Source of the DNA: Bacteroidaceae bacterium
Lineage (GTDB): Bacteria; Bacteroidota; Bacteroidia; Bacteroidales; Bacteroidaceae
Direction of reading: 5' to 3'
Assembly (NCBI GenBank): GCA_016302965.1
Contig: JAEDMP010000008.1
Location: 1 to 45,842, forward strand
DNA: 45,842 bases
Below are positions 1 through 8,971 of the stretch, in pieces. The translations under genes were made by a program, and so were the position numbers. The notes beneath the pieces are model-generated. The model was not told the origin of the DNA. It saw only the letters and a program-made list of their open reading frames with translations, and did not search any database. Each line of letters starts with the position of its first letter. Position 1 is the stretch's first letter.

Positions 1-29
1 CTCGTTGTATCTCTGTCGCCCGGCCTGTA

Positions 30-1937
30 TCAGGGGCGGCGGGGTTTCTTCTTGGTAGGCATGCTCTTGGTAGGCATGCTCTTGGGAGACGTGTTCTTGG
101 GAGACGTGTTCTTGGGAGGCATACCGCCGAAGAGTTGGGGGATGAGGTCGGCACGGCCGATGCGGCGAAGCGACTGCTCGATCTGGCGGCGCTGGGCGGG
201 CTGGTACCAGAAGAAATACTGGCGCTGGGCGAGCTTCTCCTGGGGCGACTTGGCGCTGTAGACGGGCTCTAAGGTATAGGGATGCAGACCTGTATACCAG
301 GCCTCGGTGCTCACCGTCATCGGCGTGGGCGTGAAGTCCTGGATCTGTTCCAGTTGGAAATCCATGCGCTTGGTGAGGATGGCCAGTTGGGCCATGTCCT
401 CCTCGTGGCATCCCGGATGGCTGCTGATGAAGTAGGGGATGATCTGCTGGCGCAGTCCGTGCTGGCTGTTGATGCGGTCGAAGATGCGCTTGAAGTCGCC
501 GAAGAGGCGGAATGAGGGCTTGCGCATGAGCTGCAACACACGGTCGGAGGTATGCTCGGGAGCCACCTTCAGACGGCCGCTCACGTGGTGGCAGATGAGT
601 TCTTCGGTATAGGCCTTGGCGGCCTGGTTCACCCGTTCGTCGTCACTGCGGTGGAGCAGCAGGTCGTAGCGCACGCCGCTGCCGATGAAACTCTTCTTCA
701 CCCCGGGGATGGCATCGACGGCACGGTAGAGGTCGATCAGATGGCTGTGGTCGGTGTTGAGGTTGGGGCAGATGCGAGGATGCACGCAGCTGGGGCGTTT
801 GCAGCGCTCACAGAGCGAACGGTCCTTGCCTCCCATACCATACATGTTGGCCGAGGGACCGCCCAGGTCGGAGAGATAGCCCTTGAAATCGTCCATGGCC
901 ACCACCTGGCGCACCTCCCTGAGGATGCTCTCCTTGGAGCGGCAGCTGATGAACTTGCCCTGATGGGCCGAGATGGTGCAGAAGGCGCAGCCGCCGAAAC
1001 AGCCCCGGTGGATATTCACCGAGTGGCGTATCATCTCGTAGGCAGGGATGCGCTTGCCCTTGTATTTGGGATGGGGTACGCGCGTATAGGGCAGGTCGAA
1101 CGAGGCATCTATCTCCTCGGTCGTCATCGGCGGATAGGGCGGATTGACCACGGCATAGCGGCCGTCCACCCGCTGTAGCAGCCGCTGGGCGTGCAGCTTG
1201 TTCGATTCCTCCTCGATATGGCGGAAGTTCTCAGCCTGGGCACGCTTGTTGCGCAGGCACTCCTCATGGCTGTGGAGCACCATGTCGTCGGGACGGATGC
1301 CTCCCTCTATCTCCGATTCGCGGGCGAGGTAGACCGTCTGGGGAATGTCGTGGATGGCCGTGATGGGCAGTCCTGACTCCAACTGGCGGCAGAGCTCGAG
1401 GGTAGGACGTTCGCCCATGCCATAGATGATGAGGTCGGCATGGCTGTCGCAGAGGATGCACTTGCATAGTTTGTTCTGCCAGTAGTCATAATGGGTGAGC
1501 CGGCGCAGCGAGGCCTCGATGCCGCCCAGCACCACCGGCACATCGGGGAAGAGCTCCTTGAGGATGCGCGTGTAGACGATGGTGGGATATTCGGGACGCA
1601 GGTCGTGGCGTCCGTCGGGGCTGTAGGCATCTTCGGAACGAAGGCGGCGGTTGGCGGTATACTTGTTGACCATCGAGTCCATGCAGCCGGGAGCGATGCC
1701 GAAGAAGAGCCTCGGCCGTCCCAGTTTCCTGAAGTCGCGGTAGTCGCCATGCCAGTCGGGTTGGGGCACGATGGCCACCCGATAGCCTGCCGCCTCGAGA
1801 CAGCGCCCGATGACGGCGGCTCCGAAGGCGGGATGGTCTACATAGGCATCGGCGCTGAAGAGGATGACATCCACCTCGTCCCAGCCCCTGAGCTCCAGTT
1901 CCTTGCGCGTGGTGGGAAGGAAATCGGTCAGTTGCAT
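30..1937 (-). CDS. YgiQ family radical SAM protein
   Basis: Radical SAM enzyme of the YgiQ family; the reaction is not established for the family. Near residue 315 the protein carries RGCFGGCAFC, the CX3CX2C cysteine set that binds the 4Fe-4S cluster, and further on a second cysteine-rich stretch (CERCKRPSCVHPRIC). The N-terminal part contains the family-typical GGIEASLRR. I start at 1937 (MQLTDFLPTT, 635 aa) because relatives begin this way; an ATG at 1958 in the same frame would add seven residues. Either start overlaps the end of the upstream small gene (10 or 31 bases), so translation is probably coupled. The C-terminus ends in short lysine/proline/serine repeats encoded by 15-bp tandem units and is likely disordered. 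Family assignment is firm; the reaction is unknown. Confidence 0.93.
   Translation of the reverse strand: MQLTDFLPTTRKELELRGWDEVDVILFSADAYVDHPAFGAAVIGRCLEAAGYRVAIVPQPDWHGDYRDFRKLGRPRLFFGIAPGCMDSMVNKYTANRRLRSEDAYSPDGRHDLRPEYPTIVYTRILKELFPDVPVVLGGIEASLRRLTHYDYWQNKLCKCILCDSHADLIIYGMGERPTLELCRQLESGLPITAIHDIPQTVYLARESEIEGGIRPDDMVLHSHEECLRNKRAQAENFRHIEEESNKLHAQRLLQRVDGRYAVVNPPYPPMTTEEIDASFDLPYTRVPHPKYKGKRIPAYEMIRHSVNIHRGCFGGCAFCTISAHQGKFISCRSKESILREVRQVVAMDDFKGYLSDLGGPSANMYGMGGKDRSLCERCKRPSCVHPRICPNLNTDHSHLIDLYRAVDAIPGVKKSFIGSGVRYDLLLHRSDDERVNQAAKAYTEELICHHVSGRLKVAPEHTSDRVLQLMRKPSFRLFGDFKRIFDRINSQHGLRQQIIPYFISSHPGCHEEDMAQLAILTKRMDFQLEQIQDFTPTPMTVSTEAWYTGLHPYTLEPVYSAKSPQEKLAQRQYFFWYQPAQRRQIEQSLRRIGRADLIPQLFGGMPPKNTSPKNTSPKSMPTKSMPTKKKPRRP
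51..122. repeat. 15-bp in-frame tandem repeats in the YgiQ C-terminus
   Basis: Two copies of CTTGGTAGGCATGCT (51-65, 66-80) are followed by two copies of CTTGGGAGACGTGTT (81-95, 96-110) and a partial copy. The two unit types are related and all are in frame, giving alternating SMPTK and NTSPK pentapeptides. Copy number could change by replication slippage without a frameshift. Confidence 0.9.
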
Positions 1938-2236
1938 GCCTCCGTCTGGTCTTTCCATTCGATGAAGAGCAGCACCAAGCGCTGCAGTCCGAATGCTTTC
2001 ATGTTGGGATGGTAGATGACATCGAGGCAGAGGTCGAGCAAAGCCTTGTCCTTGCCCGATTCTGACTCGAGCAGCGAGCGGATGTTCAGTTTCAGTTTCT
2101 CCAGCACCTGTTCATCTACATAGCCATTGCTGTCGATGAGGTCACGGAAGAGCTGGTATTTCTCGATGGTTTCGAGATGCTGGTCGGAAACGTCGATACT
2201 GCGCGTTCCCGAGGGGTTGGCTTGAATCTTGTTCAT
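1928..2236 (-). CDS. Small hypothetical protein
   Basis: A 102-residue protein that I do not recognise. It begins MNKIQANPSG, is mostly predicted helix, and has no signal peptide, membrane segment or cysteine motif. The C-terminal part (FGLQRLVLLFIEWKDQTE) looks like an amphipathic helix. Its end overlaps the start of the YgiQ-type gene, and it lies 36 bases after the amidase-like gene on the same strand, so it is probably part of that transcription unit. Reading-frame length and tight packing support it as real; I assign no function. Confidence 0.75.
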   Translation of the reverse strand: MNKIQANPSGTRSIDVSDQHLETIEKYQLFRDLIDSNGYVDEQVLEKLKLNIRSLLESESGKDKALLDLCLDVIYHPNMKAFGLQRLVLLFIEWKDQTEACN

Positions 2237-2272
2237 AATGGTATAGTTGCTATTTTTTTGTATATGCTGTTT

Positions 2273-5221
2273 TCAGTCGCGGCCGAGTAGGAACTGCAGC
2301 AGGGCCCTCATGAGGCTCGTGCGCTGTGTCGGCTCCTTCACACACTCGAGGGGGAAACCGAGCGTGACGGCACGGTGGCTGCCCTTGTAGGCGATGGCGG
2401 CACCGGTGCCGTTGGCATACTGCAGTGTGGTGAAGGCGGGAGCCTCGGCTTGCAGGATATCCATCGCGGGGGCGGCATAGTGGCGGCTGTTGAGCCGGTG
2501 ATGCACGTAGAACTCCGTGCCCATGCCCTTGAGCGTGTCGTTGGGCTGGCGGTAGGCACCAGCCAAGGAGCATTTGAGCACCTCGCTGAGGAAACGGTTG
2601 TCGGAGGCCGACACCAGGTCGGTGGCTACGTAGGCTCCGTTCACCAGCAGGCTGCCGCCGCGCTTGGCATGCTCGTCGAGCAAGCGTTGGAGCGGTTCGG
2701 TGAGGGCCTTGCCCGAGTGGCGACTGCTGCCGTCTTCGCGCTGCAGCGCGGTGGCCACATCGATGAGCTGGCAGTGGCGGCTGTCCACCTGTCCTGTCTC
2801 CCAGGCACGGCTGTCGCAACTCTCTATCTGGCAGTTGCTGGCAGCAGCGATGGCTTCGGCATGGGTGATGATGCGGTTGCCCTCGTCGCCGGCGATGAGC
2901 AGTCCCGTGAGTGAGTCGTCGCTCCATCCCAGTCCGCCCTCACCCTCAATACCCATGCGTGAGCGCCGGAAGTCGAGCTGGCGGCCTGCCCAGCGATAGG
3001 CCTTGCCACGGTCGATGCCCGGGTCGAGGTCGAGGTTGAAGCCCTGTTCGGAAGCGTTGCAGCGCACGGCGGGTGCGGACAGCCGATGGCAAGCATCGAC
3101 GATGAGCACCGACTGCTGCGCGTCGGGCATCCAACGGGCAGAGACGGCTGCCGAGGCAAAGCTGCGGCCTCCACGGTTGGCAGCGGCCACGCGGAAACTA
3201 TAGAGCACACCGGGATGCAGTTGCAGGCGGTAGCGGTTGGTAGAGTGGATGTAGGTGCCGTTGTCGAAGTCGCCCGCCTCTTTGGTATAGACGATGAAAC
3301 CGTTGGGATGGGCCGAGGGCTCAGAGGGGTCTTCGGTGACATCCCAAGCCAACTCTGCGACACCCCCGTCGAGGATGTGTATACGCAGGTTGGTGGGCGT
3401 GAGCGGACTGACGATGCAGGGCTGGCCATGCTGGCTGCTCACGAAGCGCAGAATCGACTTGTAGACCGAGCGGGCCATCTCAAAGCGGAACTCGGGATGC
3501 TGTCCCAGTTGCATGTCGGAAAAATTCTGGTGGGAGAGTGTCTCCAGAATGGCACTCGGCACAGCGGGCAGACGGGTCTCCGAATAGTTGCGGTCCCACA
3601 CCCCACGTGTCACCCACCGGCCGTAACGCTGGCGCAAGTCGTGCTGCAGGTTGTCGGTGAGCAGCGTGGCAAAACGTTTCGATGCCTCGCGCGAGATGCC
3701 GGCAGCGAGCCGCCCGTCGTTGAACTGGGTGGTGCAGATGCCGAGCGAGCCTGTGAGCACGCCGTCGTCCTTGCTGTAGCCCGCATCGCTGTGGACGCCG
3801 AGCGAGAGCTCGAGCGGTACACCCGTGCCCTTGCGGTCGGGGGCATAGCAGGAGCCTCCGGCTATCCAGTTGCTCATGAGTGAGCGGGTGTTGATGTCGT
3901 CGGCATAGTCATCCGTGCCCTTACGCCCATCATAGATGCTGTTATCCATCCCCGCCCATTGGGCATAGTAGCGGGCACCTTCAAGACAGCGAGGTAGGCC
4001 GCTCACCTGTCCGCCACGGCGGATATTGCCCATGCCGCCGCCGAAGCGAACGGCATCAGAGGTGACTACCCCCTTGCGCTCACTCTGGTTGGTGACGACC
4101 ACGCGGTTGTATTCGTTCGACCCCTTGTCGAAACGGAAGGTGCCGAGATAGACCCAGGTGCCGCCGCCCATGCGCTGGTTGACGCGCAGTTCCGTCTTCA
4201 CGCCCTGGTGCCACACGGTGTAATGGGCATCGTCGACACTCTTGGGCAGTGTGCTGTAGCTCACGTACACCGCATACTCCCCCTCCTCGGGAAAGCGGGG
4301 CTGGTAGGAGATGAGGTTGTAGTTACGTTTCTTCTTGGTGGTGTTGGCCATGCGCACGGTGCCTGCCTCGAAGGGGTTGTCGCCATTGTCGTAGGAGGCG
4401 TCATGCCAGGCAAAGCCCTTGCAGGGGGCGGTCTGCCAGTGGCGGCGTCCGCCCACCTCTATATAAGAGGCACCGAGTTGGGGAGCATCGTTGTCGACAA
4501 TCAGCTCATGGGACTGGGTGTCACGCTCACGGGGTGTGAATACCACGGCACCGGCCTGTTCGAGCATCGGGATGAGATAGTTGCCCACGAGGGTGGGGGT
4601 AAAGAGGTCTTCGGTGGTGCCGAAGAGTTTGGGGCGCTGCCAGCGCCACACCCCCTTCTTCACGTCATAGAAACGGCCGTGGCTCGCCCAAAGGGACAGG
4701 TGACGATTGTAGAGCCCGTGGGTGGGCACAAGCGGTGAGGAGACATTGCTCACCCAGGGGCGTCCCCGGTAGTCGATGTCTCCCCACTGGTCTGTCCCGT
4801 GGGCGCTGTAGCGTGGTGGCTGGCCGGTGAGGTCAGCGATGTCGATGCCACCCACGGTCACCCTCACCGCATAGCGGCGATAGGGTTTGAAGAGCGATTT
4901 CTTCACCGCTTTCGTCACCGCCTTCACACTCTTCTCGTCGAAGTGGAAGTCGGCAAAGCCTTTGTCCATGCCCACCTCTACCTGCTGGCGGTTGCGGTCG
5001 GTGGTGCAGCTGCTCACGCGGATGGTGGCAAAATTGTAGGGCTGCTGTTCAATCTGTTTGGCCATCACTTTCGTGATGCGTGATTCCGCCTCGGAGGGCT
5101 CAAAGGGCAGGTCGCTGGCGGCGTTCTGTGCCGTGGCCGTGGTGGCGAAGAGCAAGGGGCTGAGGGCCAGCAGCGTGGTATGGAATATTCTTTTCGTGAT
5201 AGTTAAGAAACGTGTAGTCAT
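2273..5221 (-). CDS. Secreted amidase-like protein with golvesin-type insert and FN3 domain (often annotated xanthan lyase)
   Basis: A 982-aa exported protein. The start at 5221 gives a clear signal peptide (MTTRFLTITKRIFHTTLLAL, then a hydrophobic stretch ending TATAQ); the frame stays open to 5617 but that part lies inside the acyltransferase gene. Residues about 140-240 contain LSLWASHGRF, TEDLFT and PRERDTQ. Residues about 250-400 look like a golvesin C-terminal/Xly-type beta domain. Residues about 470-570 contain GVHSDAG and ILETLSHQNFSD, resembling the second half of a zinc N-acetylmuramoyl-L-alanine amidase. A fibronectin type III domain follows (about 600-700), then a 280-residue C-terminal region of unclear fold. 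I infer an amidase interrupted by a carbohydrate-binding-like insert, acting on the cell wall or a polysaccharide in the periplasm or outside. Homologues are often called xanthan lyase without direct proof. Confidence 0.8.
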   Translation of the reverse strand: MTTRFLTITKRIFHTTLLALSPLLFATTATAQNAASDLPFEPSEAESRITKVMAKQIEQQPYNFATIRVSSCTTDRNRQQVEVGMDKGFADFHFDEKSVKAVTKAVKKSLFKPYRRYAVRVTVGGIDIADLTGQPPRYSAHGTDQWGDIDYRGRPWVSNVSSPLVPTHGLYNRHLSLWASHGRFYDVKKGVWRWQRPKLFGTTEDLFTPTLVGNYLIPMLEQAGAVVFTPRERDTQSHELIVDNDAPQLGASYIEVGGRRHWQTAPCKGFAWHDASYDNGDNPFEAGTVRMANTTKKKRNYNLISYQPRFPEEGEYAVYVSYSTLPKSVDDAHYTVWHQGVKTELRVNQRMGGGTWVYLGTFRFDKGSNEYNRVVVTNQSERKGVVTSDAVRFGGGMGNIRRGGQVSGLPRCLEGARYYAQWAGMDNSIYDGRKGTDDYADDINTRSLMSNWIAGGSCYAPDRKGTGVPLELSLGVHSDAGYSKDDGVLTGSLGICTTQFNDGRLAAGISREASKRFATLLTDNLQHDLRQRYGRWVTRGVWDRNYSETRLPAVPSAILETLSHQNFSDMQLGQHPEFRFEMARSVYKSILRFVSSQHGQPCIVSPLTPTNLRIHILDGGVAELAWDVTEDPSEPSAHPNGFIVYTKEAGDFDNGTYIHSTNRYRLQLHPGVLYSFRVAAANRGGRSFASAAVSARWMPDAQQSVLIVDACHRLSAPAVRCNASEQGFNLDLDPGIDRGKAYRWAGRQLDFRRSRMGIEGEGGLGWSDDSLTGLLIAGDEGNRIITHAEAIAAASNCQIESCDSRAWETGQVDSRHCQLIDVATALQREDGSSRHSGKALTEPLQRLLDEHAKRGGSLLVNGAYVATDLVSASDNRFLSEVLKCSLAGAYRQPNDTLKGMGTEFYVHHRLNSRHYAAPAMDILQAEAPAFTTLQYANGTGAAIAYKGSHRAVTLGFPLECVKEPTQRTSLMRALLQFLLGRD

Positions 5222-5247
5222 GGTGGGTGATAAGAGAAGGATATGAA

Positions 5248-5802
5248 TCAGATCCGGCCTACCGAGAACTTCTCGGGATGGCGACCCTGGAAGTCCTTGA
5301 AATAGGTTTTGATCACCTTCATCTGTTCCTCTGCGTTGCCGTTGGGGAGGATGGTGCGGCTGCACTCGATGCGCTTCTTCCCGAAGTCGAGTCCGTAGAG
5401 CAGGATGGGGATGCCGGCCTTTTGGGCGATATAGTAGAAACCCATTTTCCACTCGGGGTTGAGCGAGCGCGTACCCTCGGGGGTGATGCACAGCTGGAAG
5501 TGGTCGGACTTGCGGGCCGTTTCGGCCAGCATGTCGGTGAGGCTGCAGTGCTTGGAACGCCACACGGGAATGCCCCCGAGCCGCTTGAAGAGCGGTCCGA
5601 GCGGCCAGAAGAACCACTCCTTTTTCATGAGGAAGTTGCTCTTCAGTCCGACGGCACGGCTATAGAGCAGGCCGATGAAGAAGTCGAGATTGCTGGTATG
5701 CGGAGCCAGTGCGATGATGAATTTGTCGGGATGCGCCTCCGTGACGTGGCTTTGCCAGCCCATCACATCGAAGAGCATCCATCTGCAGAAAGCCTGTATC
5801 AT
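5248..5802 (-). CDS. 1-acyl-sn-glycerol-3-phosphate acyltransferase-like protein
   Basis: PlsC-type acyltransferase of 184 aa. It has the HX4D catalytic motif as HTSNLD near residue 35 and the acceptor-binding EGTR motif as PEGTRS near residue 110, with the usual hydrophobic stretch around WFFWPLGPLFKRLGG between them. Known members transfer a fatty acyl group to lysophosphatidate or a related lipid at the inner membrane face. The short length and the lack of an N-terminal membrane anchor resemble the small Bacteroidales PlsC-like proteins, whose acceptor may differ. It lies 12 bases downstream of the 90-aa gene and 26 bases upstream of the amidase-like gene on the same strand, so it is likely co-transcribed with both. 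The acyltransferase family is firm; the exact substrate is not. Confidence 0.85.
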   Translation of the reverse strand: MIQAFCRWMLFDVMGWQSHVTEAHPDKFIIALAPHTSNLDFFIGLLYSRAVGLKSNFLMKKEWFFWPLGPLFKRLGGIPVWRSKHCSLTDMLAETARKSDHFQLCITPEGTRSLNPEWKMGFYYIAQKAGIPILLYGLDFGKKRIECSRTILPNGNAEEQMKVIKTYFKDFQGRHPEKFSVGRI

Positions 5803-5814
5803 CGGTCTGCGGGC

Positions 5815-6087
5815 TTAGTGCAGGTTGTTGATCTGGTCGATAATCTCGTTGACGTCGCGCGTGAAACTGTCTGCCAGGATGCGGAAGTATTTCTTGGCAG
5901 GCATACCGGGTTCCACATGAGAGATGCGGCGGATGTATTCGCCCTGCAGTTTCACAATCGAGTGGATGAGTGCCTCCACATTCTGCTGCGAGACGGAGCG
6001 GTCGTATAAGGATTGGGCCACACACTCTGCAAAGAGTTCACCACAGATAGCTGTCACGTTGCGCTTGATCGTTCTTTTGTTTGCCAT
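5815..6087 (-). CDS. Small conserved-looking hypothetical protein
   Basis: A 90-aa, probably all-helical cytoplasmic protein that starts MANKRTIKRNVTAICGELFA and contains a central FTRDVNEII-type segment near the end. No signal peptide, membrane segment or known motif is visible. It is the first gene after a well-formed Bacteroidetes promoter and is separated from the acyltransferase gene by only 12 bases, so it probably leads that operon. I do not know its function. The clean promoter, ATG and spacing make it a convincing gene. Confidence 0.78.
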   Translation of the reverse strand: MANKRTIKRNVTAICGELFAECVAQSLYDRSVSQQNVEALIHSIVKLQGEYIRRISHVEPGMPAKKYFRILADSFTRDVNEIIDQINNLH

Positions 6088-6211
6088 ATCTTGATAGGAT
6101 ATTAATGATAATTAATTGATGATGAAAAGATGCTTGGTATTCCCTCCTGAAAATGCTTCTGCCGGCTTTCGTTTCCGATGAAAAAACACCTTCAAGGGCC
6201 GAAATACGAGT

Positions 6212-6241
6212 CAAAGATAATAATAATATCCGAAATGCAAA
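6212..6241 (-). promoter_or_regulatory. Bacteroidetes-type promoter for the 6087-30 operon
   Basis: On the minus strand TTTG (6241-6238) is followed after 18 bases by TATCTTTG (6219-6212), matching the -33/-7 pattern of the primary Bacteroidetes sigma factor. Transcription would start near 6205, leaving a leader of about 118 bases before the 90-aa gene. The base after the box is A rather than the preferred pyrimidine. Confidence 0.65.
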
Positions 6242-6314
6242 GCCTTTTCCCATAAAAAATGCAGAAAAAAATGAAAATGACGGGTTTTGTTTCTTTTTTT
6301 TTCGTCAAAATGAT

Positions 6315-6323
6315 TAATTTTGC
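6315..6323 (+). promoter_or_regulatory. -7 box for PPi-phosphofructokinase
   Basis: TAATTTTGC fits TAnnTTTGY exactly and lies 38 bases before the ATG. The nearest upstream TTTG (6286-6289) is 25 bases away, longer than usual, so the -33 element is weak. The surrounding sequence is strongly A/T-rich compared with the coding regions. Confidence 0.6.
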
Positions 6324-6360
6324 AGTCAAAACGAGATTACCATTCTAACAAACATCAATA

Positions 6361-8004
6361 ATGATTATGGAAAAAAGTGCATTGCAGATTGCCCGTGCTG
6401 CCTATCAGCCCAAGTTGCCGAAGGCTCTTCAGGGCGCAGTTAAAGTAAAGGAAGGCGCTCCCACCCAGAGCGTAGACAACCAGGAAGAGATTCAGAAGTT
6501 GTTTCCCAACACCTATGGTATGCCCATCGTGGAGTTTGAACCCAGCTGCGAGGCTGTGGACAAGCGCATGAACGTGGGTATCATCCTCAGCGGCGGTCAG
6601 GCTCCTGGCGGCCACAACGTGATTACAGGTCTCTTCGACCAGGTGAAGAAGCTCAACCCCGAGAACCGCCTCTACGGATTCATCCTCGGACCCGGCGGAC
6701 TCGTGGACCACAACTATATGGAACTCACCAAGGACATCATCGACGAATACCGCAACACCGGCGGTTTCGACATGATCGGTTCCGGACGTACCAAACTCGA
6801 GAAGGTTGACCAGTTTGAGAAGGGTCTCGAAATCATCCGCGAGCTCGACATCCAGGCCATCGTCATCATCGGTGGCGACGACTCGAACACCAACGCCTGC
6901 GTGCTCGCCGAATACTATGCCGCCAAGAACTACGGCGTGCAGGTCATCGGATGCCCCAAGACCATCGACGGCGACCTGAAGAACAGCCAGATCGAGACCT
7001 CCTTCGGTTTCGACACCGCCTGCAAGACCTACTCAGAGCTCATCGGCAACATCGAGCGCGACTGCAACTCGGCACGCAAATACTGGCACTTCATCAAGGT
7101 GATGGGACGCAGCGCCAGCCACATCGCACTGGAGTGTGCCCTGCAGTGCCAGCCCAACATCTGCCTCGTATCAGAGGAGGTGGAGGCCAAGGGACAGAGC
7201 CTTGACGACATCGTGACCTATATCGCTGAGGCCGTGGCACAGCGTGCCGCCGACGGCAACAACTTCGGTACGGTCATCGTGCCCGAGGGTGTCATCGAGT
7301 TCATCCCCGCCATCAAGAAACTCATCGCCCAGCTCAACGACGTGCTCGCTCTGCCGGAGGCTCAGAACCTCGGACGCTCCGAGCAGATTGATTTCGTGAA
7401 GGGACACCTCACCGACGAGAACCTCGCCGTGTTCAACTCCCTGCCCACCAGCGTGGCACGCCAGCTCGCACTCGACCGCGACCCCCACGGAAACGTGCAG
7501 GTATCGCTCATCGAAACCGAGAAGCTGCTCTCGAACATGGTGGCTGCCAAGCTCGACAAGTGGAAGAAGGATGGCAAGTTTGTAGGCAAGTTTGCCGCCC
7601 AGCACCACTTCTTCGGATATGAGGGACGCTGCGCCGCTCCTTCCAACTTCGATGCCGACTACTGCTACGCGCTCGGTACCAGTGCCGCCCAGCTCATCGC
7701 CAACGGCAAGACCGGCTACATGGCCATCGTGAAGAACACAACCGCTCCTGCCGACCAGTGGATTGCAGGTGGTGTGCCCATCACCATGATGATGAACATG
7801 GAGAAACGTAACGGCGAGATGAAGCCCGTGATCCGCAAGGCGCTCGTGGAGCTCGACGGAGCACCCTTCAAGGCCTTCGCTGCCGCCCGTGAGAAGTGGG
7901 CACGCGAGACCTGCTACGTTTATCCCGGCCCCATCCAGTACTGGGGTCCCACCGAGGTTTGCGACAAACCCACCATCACCCTCGAACTCGAACAGCAGAA
8001 ATAA
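6361..8004 (+). CDS. pfp: Pyrophosphate--fructose-6-phosphate 1-phosphotransferase
   Basis: PPi-dependent phosphofructokinase (547 aa), which makes fructose-1,6-bisphosphate reversibly in the cytoplasm using pyrophosphate instead of ATP. Visible motifs are GGQAPGGHNVI near residue 80, GGDDSNTNA near 178 (the Asp in GGDDS marks PPi rather than ATP use), PKTIDGDLKN near 200 with the catalytic Asp, and MGRSASHIALE near 248. The length matches the long form common in Bacteroidales and plants. The start could be the ATG at 6361 or the one at 6367 (MEKSALQIAR), which is closer to relatives. A -7 box lies just upstream and a strong terminator just downstream, so the gene is probably monocistronic. 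With glk and pgi elsewhere in the window it covers upper glycolysis. Confidence 0.97.
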   Translation: MIMEKSALQIARAAYQPKLPKALQGAVKVKEGAPTQSVDNQEEIQKLFPNTYGMPIVEFEPSCEAVDKRMNVGIILSGGQAPGGHNVITGLFDQVKKLNPENRLYGFILGPGGLVDHNYMELTKDIIDEYRNTGGFDMIGSGRTKLEKVDQFEKGLEIIRELDIQAIVIIGGDDSNTNACVLAEYYAAKNYGVQVIGCPKTIDGDLKNSQIETSFGFDTACKTYSELIGNIERDCNSARKYWHFIKVMGRSASHIALECALQCQPNICLVSEEVEAKGQSLDDIVTYIAEAVAQRAADGNNFGTVIVPEGVIEFIPAIKKLIAQLNDVLALPEAQNLGRSEQIDFVKGHLTDENLAVFNSLPTSVARQLALDRDPHGNVQVSLIETEKLLSNMVAAKLDKWKKDGKFVGKFAAQHHFFGYEGRCAAPSNFDADYCYALGTSAAQLIANGKTGYMAIVKNTTAPADQWIAGGVPITMMMNMEKRNGEMKPVIRKALVELDGAPFKAFAAAREKWARETCYVYPGPIQYWGPTEVCDKPTITLELEQQK

Positions 8005-8019
8005 GCTGACATCACATAG

Positions 8020-8061
8020 GGAGAAGTCAGGAGCCCCATCTTCTGGCTTCTCCTCTTTTTT
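8020..8061 (+). terminator. Rho-independent terminator after pfp
   Basis: GGAGAAGTCAG (8020-8030) pairs with CTGGCTTCTCC (8043-8053) with one G-T wobble around a 12-base loop, followed by a T-rich tract (8054-8061). It starts 15 bases after the pfp stop codon. Confidence 0.85.
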
Positions 8062-8137
8062 GGGCATCCGAAACATTTCCTGCTGTCCGTATCTGTCAAA
8101 AAAACAGAAAGACCGACCGAAACACCCCTTTCCGCCG

Positions 8138-8971
8138 ATGACAACCAAGAAACGCCGCTATCAGTCAACCGTGAAGCGCAAACGCCCAGGGCTGTTTGTG
8201 CGCCTGCTGCAACGCCTGCCCGGATGGGTATGGTGGATGGGAGGCGCGGCGGTGGTCGTGGCCTATATCTGGGTGTTCTACTACTTCTTCGTCAGCCCCT
8301 TCGGATTCCGCTGGAGAGCCCTCTACGGAGATGCCAACTATCCCGAAGGCTATGAGATTCACGGCATTGACATCAGTCACTATCAAGGAGAGATAGACTG
8401 GGACGAGCTGCGCAACAACGGAATGATTGAGCGCTGCCCTGTGCGCTTTGTCATGATCAAGGCCACCGAGGGGAGCACCCGCATCGACGACCGCTTCAAG
8501 GAGAACTTCTACCAGGCACGCGAATACGGATTCATCCGTGGAGCCTACCACTTCTGGAGTACCCGCTCGTCGGGAAGGGCGCAGGCCGAGCATTTCTTGC
8601 GTCAGGTGAAACTTGAGGACGGCGACCTGCCCCCCGTGCTCGATGTGGAGCACAAAGCCAAAGACCAGACACCCGAGGAGTTCAAGGAGAGCGTGCTCAC
8701 CTGGCTGAGGCTCGTGGAGAAGGCCTATGACGCCAAGCCCATCATCTACACCTATTACAAATTCAAACTCACCTATCTCAACGACTCCGTCTTCAATGAC
8801 TACCCCTACTGGATTGCCCACTACTATGTGGACAGCGTGAAGTATGAGGGACCCTGGAAATTCTGGCAACACACCGACTGCGGACGATTGCCGGGCATCA
8901 AGGGCTATGTAGACTTCAATATCTACAACGGCAGCTATTACGACCTGCAGCAGCTCACGCTGCGCAAATGA
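8138..8971 (+). CDS. Glycoside hydrolase family 25 muramidase (lysozyme-like), membrane-anchored
   Basis: A 277-aa GH25 protein, a family that cleaves the MurNAc-GlcNAc bond of peptidoglycan. The basic N-terminus (MTTKKRRYQSTVKRKRPG) is followed by one membrane segment at about residues 29-52, so the enzyme is probably held in the inner membrane facing the periplasm. The GH25 motifs appear in order: GIDISHYQGEIDW (about 75), FVMIKATEG, GAYHFW, PPVLDVEH (about 165-172, with the catalytic Asp and Glu), PIIYTYYKF, and a closing FWQHTDCGRLPGI. The frame is open further upstream, but the ATG at 8138 gives the basic-plus-hydrophobic start expected and leaves the pfp terminator outside the gene. No clear promoter is seen in 8062-8137. 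A role in wall remodelling is inferred. Confidence 0.93.
   Translation: MTTKKRRYQSTVKRKRPGLFVRLLQRLPGWVWWMGGAAVVVAYIWVFYYFFVSPFGFRWRALYGDANYPEGYEIHGIDISHYQGEIDWDELRNNGMIERCPVRFVMIKATEGSTRIDDRFKENFYQAREYGFIRGAYHFWSTRSSGRAQAEHFLRQVKLEDGDLPPVLDVEHKAKDQTPEEFKESVLTWLRLVEKAYDAKPIIYTYYKFKLTYLNDSVFNDYPYWIAHYYVDSVKYEGPWKFWQHTDCGRLPGIKGYVDFNIYNGSYYDLQQLTLRK

Noticed and set aside
5222..5617. N-terminal extension of the amidase-like protein
   Set aside because: The frame stays open but lies inside the acyltransferase gene in another frame; the true signal peptide begins at 5221.
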